Positions 57,902 through 64,000 of a stretch of 64,000 nucleotides of DNA are shown piece by piece. This stretch comes from Hyphochytrium catenoides (lineage: Eukaryota > Sar > Hyphochytriomycetes > Hyphochytriales > Hyphochytriaceae), in assembly GCA_900088475.1 (NCBI GenBank), contig FLMG01000265.1, forward strand, positions 37,649-101,648. The letters run 5' to 3'. Every line of letters begins with the position of its first letter. Position 1 is the first letter of the stretch. Both the position numbers and the translations under genes were made by a program. Under the pieces are notes generated by a model that saw only the letters and a list, made by a program, of their open reading frames with translations, had not been told where the DNA came from and did no database searches.

Positions 57902-60900
57902 AAACCCCCTCAAACTTCGATGCTCTCCAGCACATCAGACAGCACGTTGAAAACATAGCCAGTGGTAATAAGGTGGTGCCCCCACTGATGCTCCCCCACC
58001 ATTGTGATAGCCCTGGTTCGACCACCAGATGCTCAACCCCAGTCAGGGCTTTGGACCGAGCTAACCTTGAAATCTGGAGCGAGCTAACTCCTTGCTTTAG
58101 ATTCACCAAGAGGTCGAAGGCAAATCAATCGGATGGAATAATGTGGATTAGTAAATGCCGTAGCCTCCTCGGAAAAGTATCATAGGTGGCAGTGTGGGAA
58201 GTACACATGATGGCAATGGTAGAACATTGGTGCAATGCAGGAGTCGCACTGGCGTTAATGGACTTTTGTTAGTCTACTGCTTTCTGCGTCATCCTTGAGC
58301 AGCGCTTCTAGCATCCTCTTGACGAGATTGAGAAGGGTAACAGCTCTCATTAGCCATAGTAACGGCGCTCAGGCTGTTGTGGAAAGATTTAGGTGCTGGT
58401 AAACCCTGCAGACAGCAGGTTTTCGCTTGAAGCTGGCGGTGCTATGACGGTGTCGCGGATGCTTCTTGAGCTCAAAAGGATCCGCGTTCTGAACAAGGCC
58501 AGTGAGTGTGCATGGTACTTCCATGACGACAGCTATGTGCGCCGCGAGCTGTCTCCTGAACGTTCCACGCTGCTCCTCTTTCCCCGGAAACCACCACTGG
58601 CGGTTTATGGAGTTCAGATTGCCTTCGCTGAGATGCATAGGGTTAATACTCTCACGTGTTTAAAGACTGTGCCTTTCTATACCTAGGCTCTGGAGTAGGG
58701 GTACCAGGTCTTCCGACAGAGCTTCTCGGAAGGGGAATATCTGTCAACTCCTCCATCAGTCGATGTTGCAATCGCCTTTCTGTGACACGGGTCCGCTAAC
58801 TACCTCTAAGTATCATTTACGCGCTGCTTTAACCTCACACTGACCTTCGTATGGCGGTACATTTTTTACCTCACAATGACCTTCATATGGCGGTACATTC
58901 CACTGGAGTTGTCAATGATAATTGCTGCTGCTCATCTTTGACGAGCCAGGATGAGAGTCGAAAGCCGTTCGGCTAAGATGATGTTGTCTGGGCTATGTCT
59001 TTGACTCTTCATCAGCAACAATGAAATGTTGTCTTTGGCAGTGGCCTTGGAGCTTTGGGCTTGCAGATGACGCATGATACACCTGAAAAGTCAAAGAGCC
59101 GCAGTTCGAATCTGGCAGATTGTGTGTATCCCTTGCAGAAGACAGGTGGTTACAGCACTAGCGGGTAACGGCTAGACAAATTAAAACGGTACTGGAAGTT
59201 GTTCATGAGTCAGCGCCTTGGTTCCTCTTGTCCGTCCGAGTTCATTGAGTTCCTTAAAGGTCTCACTGCATTGCGCCAAAGGAAATGGAACTCTCTTCGT
59301 CTCAATAGTTCTGAGGCGGATGGCCGTCGTTGGACAAGTAGCTCCATCGAATTGGATTCTGATCATTGTGTCCAACATCATGCCCATAATAGCTGAAGTT
59401 ACCAATGTGATTGCCCTTTTTGTTGAGCTCTGTCAGGCATGGGAGCAGGAGCCTCCTTTCTTTCCAGCATAGATCCTATAAAGGGGCCTCTGGAAGAGAT
59501 CAGGACACATATTAAAGTTCGTGAGGCCCTTTATGCTCCACTGCGCCGGATTCAGAACTGGGTAACCGTATTAGGCACGATGGGCTCCATGCTTTCCCAG
59601 CCCCATATGCACTGTTATCTAAACCCTATGATGTAACCTAGATCATGCTCAGGAGCTTTTTGTTCGGAACAACGGAGCGGCAACCATCAAAATTGTTCTT
59701 GACTGCTATCAAGATGATCTTGTGCTAGCATTGGACGCATACGTAATCCTCATAGTACCGTTCCTTAACGGTAAGAGATTCTCAAAAACATTTGAACCCT
59801 ACCAGACAGTCACACAGAGCTTATTGGCTTTCCTTATTGGCTTTCCCTTGGACTTGCAGATAGGATCATTGACAGAATTTACAGCTTTGAAGATTATTCG
59901 TACTTCAGCAACGTGCCAGTCAAGGTAAAGGAGGACAAGTATATAGCTGGAGAACTCCAAAGATTTTTCACTAGGATCGAAGGCACGTAGCTGTTACTGG
60001 CGTACTCTAGAAGAGTGATCTCTGATTGTAACGCAGAATATGGGAGTGAAACGATCGCCGTCAGGATCCCAACTATTTTCGCTCACAGCGGCCTGGAAGG
60101 AGTCCTTCGCGTCGCTCGAGATTACTGGAAGATACATCAAGTCCTAGCTTCGGCATTCGGCGTTATGCTTTGCAACCTGTATGAAGGTGGGTCGTTTTTG
60201 TCAAGCATGAAAAGCTGGCTACCCTAGCGGTCCTCAGCATGTGGCATGCCTCTGGGCATGGATTTTTATGATCACAGGAACCCAAGCGGCAACTTTGGAA
60301 CAAGATATTCACAATCATGGGGTCATACCGCTCGTGATGAAGGCCATGATGGAGAACCCAACGAAAAGGCATATCCAGCTCTATGGACTACAGCTGTTAT
60401 CACACTTCGCAGAGAGATGTGAGACTTCGAAACATGGCCAAGAAGGAGTATGCTCTTTGCCTCAAGTGCTAACCAGACTATACGCTCTCTCTTGTAGATG
60501 AACTTGATAAGGCCGCAATCGCAAACTCCGGAGGTCTTTCTGTTGCTATGCAGTGCTTGGACAACTTTCAAGACGATACAGAGGTTGTCGGATGCACTGT
60601 GTGGCTGGTAACAAAGCTCGCGGAAAGACGTACGTATGTCCAGTAGCTAGCATAGAGCCAGGAACAGCCTGTTAACGAGTTCTGTATCCATTTGCAGGAA
60701 AGATTGCACGATCTTTGCTAGAGTCAGGTCTTTGGAGAAAGTTAGAAAGATTGCAAAATACCCCTGGTGTAACGCAACATGCTAAGGCCGAGTGGATACC
60801 CTATAGTCTGAAAAGACTCATAGGAAACGCTACCAATGGACATGATTTCGAAGACTTGAGTTTAGATGACACTGAAGAGATGGAAGAGATTGCTAAAAGA

Positions 60901-61005
60901 GCGGAGGAAGAGATGGCTGCGGAGGCTGATAGGGTGGGGCTAAAGTGGCATGCGAGCACCAGCATTGACGTTGCCAACCTAGCGCTTACTGTTAAGAACG
61001 AATGA
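57902..61005 (+). CDS. ARM/HEAT-repeat protein, many short exons
   Basis: A chain of short plus-strand exons starting just 59 nt after the SERINC stop. Secure 3' exons are 60498-60629 (ELDKAAIANSGGLSVAMQCL, VVGCTVWLVTKLAER) and 60698-61005 (KIARSLLESGLWRKLERLQN, then an acidic helix EEIAKRAEEEMAAEADRVGL). Further upstream come VWEVHMMAMVEHWCNAGVAL, RVTALISHSNGAQAVVERF, ELFVRNNGAATIKIVLDCYQ with DDLVLALDAYVILIVPFLN, RIIDRIYSFEDYSYFSNV, SGLEGVLRVARDYWKIHQVL and QDIHNHGVIPLVMKAMMENP. These are armadillo-type triple helices. I did not resolve every splice site 5' of 60 kb, so the 5' end and exon set are approximate. Inferred role: protein-interaction scaffold; family not identified. Confidence 0.65.
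58832..58899. repeat. two tandem 32-nt copies (36-nt period)
   Basis: 58832-58863 and 58868-58899 differ at two positions; each contains ATGGCGGTACATT. They lie in a probable intron of the ARM gene. Confidence 0.85.
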
Positions 61006-62264
61006 TAGGAACACCGAGGAAGGATAGAAAGCCCTTGCTCTAGACTACAGAGTAAACCTGTGTGTTGTATATACCCTAAAAGGCTCTTAGGACCGATCAG
61101 TGCAAACTGAACCAATACAGGTGTTAGGGTCGGTCAAGTTTGATAATGTTCAATACAGTAGATGAGGAAATAAAAGGAAGGTGCAGAGTCACTCACGGTT
61201 AAGGCTAGTGTACGTGGGATCGCGTATAGTAGAGAACGGGTGATTTCTCCACTATATGGGCTCTCAGATGCCCGCCCCGGGGCGGGAGTACGGTCCAGAA
61301 GGAGAGCTTTAAAGAGTCGTATAGGGGTAGGAGGGTCCTCAGAGACCGGAACTGTGGCAACGACTGTCCCTGCTAGTTGGCTATACCGGCTTCAAGCTAA
61401 TCTCAAAGGTTTTCGGACAGGCCGAGCAATAACGACCCCTGTCACGGCATGAAACGCTTTTATGGCCACCGCCGGTGCCAAAGCTGACAGCAATACACCA
61501 GTATATTTGCGATCGTTTTGTCCAACGACATTTGAGGCTAGGGTCAAGCACGTTGAGGGATGACAACAAGCGGAGGATTCGCGACCGCTCTTTGAGTCCC
61601 GCCTTTGTGCCCCTGCTAGTCCTTACCGGCATGCTACCTAGTCCTTGTGGCATGATACTTCGTCGTTGCCGGCATGGTAGAGCTCCTTTCTTCCGCCAGG
61701 CGATCTTTGATGCCTGCTTTGATGCCTGGTGGCCCAACTCGTATCCGACCTTGATAGAGCCCCCCTCAAACCTTTGAGCGTTCCGTTGTTGCATCTTCCT
61801 AGTTAACTCCGGACGGATGGATCTCTACCTGTCTTCTGGCGGTACCAACGGACAGCCTGTGTCCAGCGGTGGTCGGAGCAATGCTGTCCACATCTATCTA
61901 CTGATGATGCTTAGCCTCGTTCCCTCCTTCGGTGTCTCCATCGCCGCGGTACCCGCCCCCTCTCTTTGTCCCTTTCTCGCCCCCACCAGGATTTTCCGTA
62001 CTACCGTCGGTCCCTCTTAGCCAGCATTGTGCCTAAAGATCACTAATCACACCGCAGCCTCACTTCTCACAACCTCCTCGCTAGGCCTCTTCTTCTTCCC
62101 TTGGTGCCTGCCATCTTCACCTACTTATTGAGGCTTGCACGCGAACACTGAAAGAAGGCAGAGGCAGACTGTCCCCAAGGGGAAAGGAGGCTGAGGATCT
62201 AGGATAGTATCTATAGCTGTATCTATGCTTACTTGGTTCCTCTCTTTGAACATGCTTTGTGTAG
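61006..62264. other. mostly unassigned; may hold 5' exons of the next gene
   Basis: About 1.26 kb after the ARM gene. ORFs on both strands (61381-61794 minus, 61475-61777 plus) overlap and carry no recognisable content. A perfect 16-nt GC palindrome lies at 61271-61286. Exons before 62265 must lie here or be missing. Confidence 0.4.
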
Positions 62265-62614
62265 GTACAGGGGTCAACTACCAGAACTACACACCGGCAT
62301 CGTGCCGACGTGACGGTGGTTGGAATGTAATGACACCATCAAAGGTTAGGGGTTATGAGGAATGTTTGTCAACATGTTGTGGATAATTGCAGATACCACC
62401 GGACGGATTTAGAATAGACATCATGACAAGGCAGAGTGATGCCGTCGACAAGGAGCTGGCATCAGAGTGCTGGTCAGCATCAGTGGGGAGAAGGAAAAAC
62501 GGAGCTTCTCTTGAAGCTGTGCCACGTGCAAAGCCGCTAGCAGCCTTTCTGAAGTTAAACCTCGAACGGCATTTACAGGTGCTCAATCCAACTTTTCTTC
62601 CTGAACTCTCATAA
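62265..62614 (+). CDS. unknown protein, last two exons
   Basis: Exon 62265-62344 (GVNYQNYTPASCRRDGGWNV) joins exon 62393-62614 (PPDGFRIDIMTRQSDAVDKE, LASECWSASVGRRKNGASLE, LAAFLKLNLERHLQ) in phase 0 through a 48-nt intron and stops at TAA 62612-62614. Upstream exons are unresolved. It could instead be a 5' part of the lipase gene if a GTGCTC donor after HLQ is used, but then the phase to the lipase frame does not match. Family not recognised. Confidence 0.45.
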
Positions 62615-62692
62615 GACGGGCTGCTCAGTGTCAGCCGCTAGCTGGGTCACATTCCTTCTTCTCATCCTGCAGAAATTGTACCCATTGCCAGC

Positions 62693-64000
62693 ATGGCAAC
62701 ACCAAGCTCACTGTCTCAGTCAGCCCAAACAGCTGGGGCGCTGCCTTCTGAAGTGCCGATTCCAGGAGGTGGTGACAACCCAGCTACATTCATAACTGAT
62801 ATGCCTGGCCAAGATATCTCAGGTCCTGTCTCTCAACGCATGGCACCGACTTTGTCAGCAGATACTCTGGCGTTGGATTCCGATCTCGCTCACAGCGCTT
62901 TCTTCTCATCGGCTATCAATAATGTTCATTCAGAGGATGATGGAGATTTGTCTGACCGACAAGATGGCGCCGTTGATGGCCTCGTTGATGGCACCGTTGA
63001 TAATGGGCTTCCCATAGCCGAAGAGATCAACGTCTTGGAGGCAGCAGCCATACCGCTAGCTGGTCCATCTGAAGAACAGCAGGAGCCTTCCTCTATGCTC
63101 TCAGAATCCACCGTAGTTGTCCAAAATACTGATGTTCTGGTCACTGGCGAACCTGAGACTGGTGAGGGCGGGAGGGACGGAATTCCCCACAGTGTGCATC
63201 TCAGCATGGCTAAAGACGCTGTCAACATTGGAAACTCTATGGTAAGCTTTGGCTTCCATCTCGCACGTCTTGGAACGGTCCTGGGTTTTGGTATAGCGCG
63301 GACTGTTCTTCAAGCTCCCGGAGCAGCCGCCCGATATTTGGAGGTAGACTCACCGCTGAATCCAGTTACTGCAGCGCTTGCGACTGCAGATATGGCTGTT
63401 GGGTCTGCTCAATTGATTACGTCTAGCAGCTTGGGCGCATCTGAGTTTTTTGCCAAGGGAGCCCTGTCTGTGACTGACCAGGCTCTAGGCGCTGTGGGTG
63501 TGGAGGATGGCGAGCTCTATAGAACGATTGGACGGTACATGGCTGATTCCGAGACTGTTGATGCCGGAGTTCTTGTCATGGGGATCGTCTCGAAATTCCT
63601 GTCAAAGGCCAAGAGGCCCGCCTTCCCAGTCCTGCAGCGCAGTATTACCGCCTTTTCCTACCTTCAACATTACAGTATGAGGCCTCCGCCTGACAATGCC
63701 GCAACCTTCAATGAAGTGGAGGAAGCAAGCGATATTTCACGGGATGTTAGAAGGTATCATAATTTCGTACTGGCGGCGGCTGGTATACCTTCCCTTCGCT
63801 TGCAGGGCCTTCTTCCTTCAGATATAACTCTTGCTTCGGAGGAAGACTGCATTGAGTATTTCACCGGCCTAAAGGATGAAGATATTATTTGCAAGGACTG
63901 GAGCAGCATCGTCTACCGTCCAGGGTTCTACATGGCTCTTGACCACCAGACCTCTTCGATAGTGCTGGTTTTCCGTGGTACTTCCAATGCGCATGATCTA
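62693..64000 (+). CDS. class-3 (DAG-type) lipase, 5' part, cut by window end
   Basis: One frame is open from before ATG 62693 to the last base (about 435 codons) with no stop. The N-terminal about 170 residues are acidic and disordered (MATPSSLSQSAQTAG, then a GAVDGLVDGTVDNG repeat). A hydrophobic, amphipathic part follows (DAVNIGNSMVSFGFHLARLG, ALATADMAVGSAQLIT, VDAGVLVMGIVSKFLSK). Then the lipase-3 core begins: RRYHNFVLAAAGIP, KDWSSIVYRPGFYMALDHQT and SSIVLVFRGTSNAHDL, the last being the strand that carries the oxyanion-hole FRGT of sn1-specific diacylglycerol lipases. The catalytic GHSLG Ser lies beyond the window. Predicted membrane-associated glycerolipid hydrolase. Start chosen for its context (CCAGCATGG). 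Confidence 0.8.
   Translation, partial: MATPSSLSQSAQTAGALPSEVPIPGGGDNPATFITDMPGQDISGPVSQRMAPTLSADTLALDSDLAHSAFFSSAINNVHSEDDGDLSDRQDGAVDGLVDGTVDNGLPIAEEINVLEAAAIPLAGPSEEQQEPSSMLSESTVVVQNTDVLVTGEPETGEGGRDGIPHSVHLSMAKDAVNIGNSMVSFGFHLARLGTVLGFGIARTVLQAPGAAARYLEVDSPLNPVTAALATADMAVGSAQLITSSSLGASEFFAKGALSVTDQALGAVGVEDGELYRTIGRYMADSETVDAGVLVMGIVSKFLSKAKRPAFPVLQRSITAFSYLQHYSMRPPPDNAATFNEVEEASDISRDVRRYHNFVLAAAGIPSLRLQGLLPSDITLASEEDCIEYFTGLKDEDIICKDWSSIVYRPGFYMALDHQTSSIVLVFRGTSNAHDL

Noticed and set aside
1-64000. CRISPR arrays, rRNA, tRNA, bacterial operons, viral genes
   Set aside because: No regularly spaced repeats, no tRNA cloverleaf or rRNA core that I could recognise; gene structure is eukaryotic throughout.

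Overview
The window is nuclear DNA from an intron-rich eukaryotic microbe. Protein genes on both strands are broken by short GT-AG introns (mostly 50-80 nt, a few of 200-390 nt), with short intergenic gaps. There is no operon structure, rRNA, tRNA or CRISPR that I can see. The combination of a GARP-type MYB factor with a variant SHLQK helix, a stand-alone SPX protein, a Pol I-type exonuclease with a presequence-like N-terminus, SERINC, a lipase-3 protein and TFIIIC/NC2-like factors suits a photosynthetic or formerly photosynthetic protist. A stramenopile-like alga is my guess; the sequence does not prove it. There are two assembly gaps (12404-12474 and 28470-28483).

Left part (1-24 kb): an ankyrin/U-box protein (-, 1388-3774); a zone of short, poorly resolved exons (4.1-7 kb); a GARP MYB factor (+, 7748-9773); a 5'-3' exonuclease (-, 10420-12042); a secreted Cys-rich protein (+, 13137-15306); the ribosome-biogenesis Brix factor RPF1 (-, 15504-16845); an SPX protein (+, 17830-19111); a piggyBac-derived protein (-, 19364-21695); ALG13 (+, 22413-23118); and a coiled-coil acidic protein (-, 23304-23798, probably longer).

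Middle part (24-37 kb): unresolved exons at 24-26 kb; a stretch without recognisable genes (25.9-28.1 kb); a helical unknown crossing a gap (+, 28138-29078); a 176-aa coiled-coil protein (-); a 149-aa acidic protein (+, 30349-31164); Rab geranylgeranyltransferase beta (-, 31275-32516); an NC2alpha/DRAP1-like histone-fold factor (+, 33080-33892); and a WD40/AT-hook protein resembling a TFIIIC subunit (-, 34266-36929).

Right part: one giant gene (-, 37702-53504) of 25 phase-consistent exons encodes about 4,427 residues. Its single 8-kb first exon is repetitive and Ser/Pro/Ala/Glu-rich; it is followed by 24 short exons of coiled coil. Then come SERINC (+, 14 exons, 55674-57842), an ARM/HEAT-repeat protein (+, about 57.9-61.0 kb), the end of an unknown gene (62265-62614) and the start of a class-3 (DAG) lipase cut by the window end.

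The genes are mostly unrelated housekeeping functions: transcription, ribosome assembly, N-glycosylation, prenylation and lipids. The one plausible functional pairing is SPX with the GARP/coiled-coil MYB, because the plant phosphate response uses SPX and MYB-CC partners. The most unusual items are the giant repeat/coiled-coil gene and the intron-bearing piggyBac protein that has lost two catalytic aspartates.
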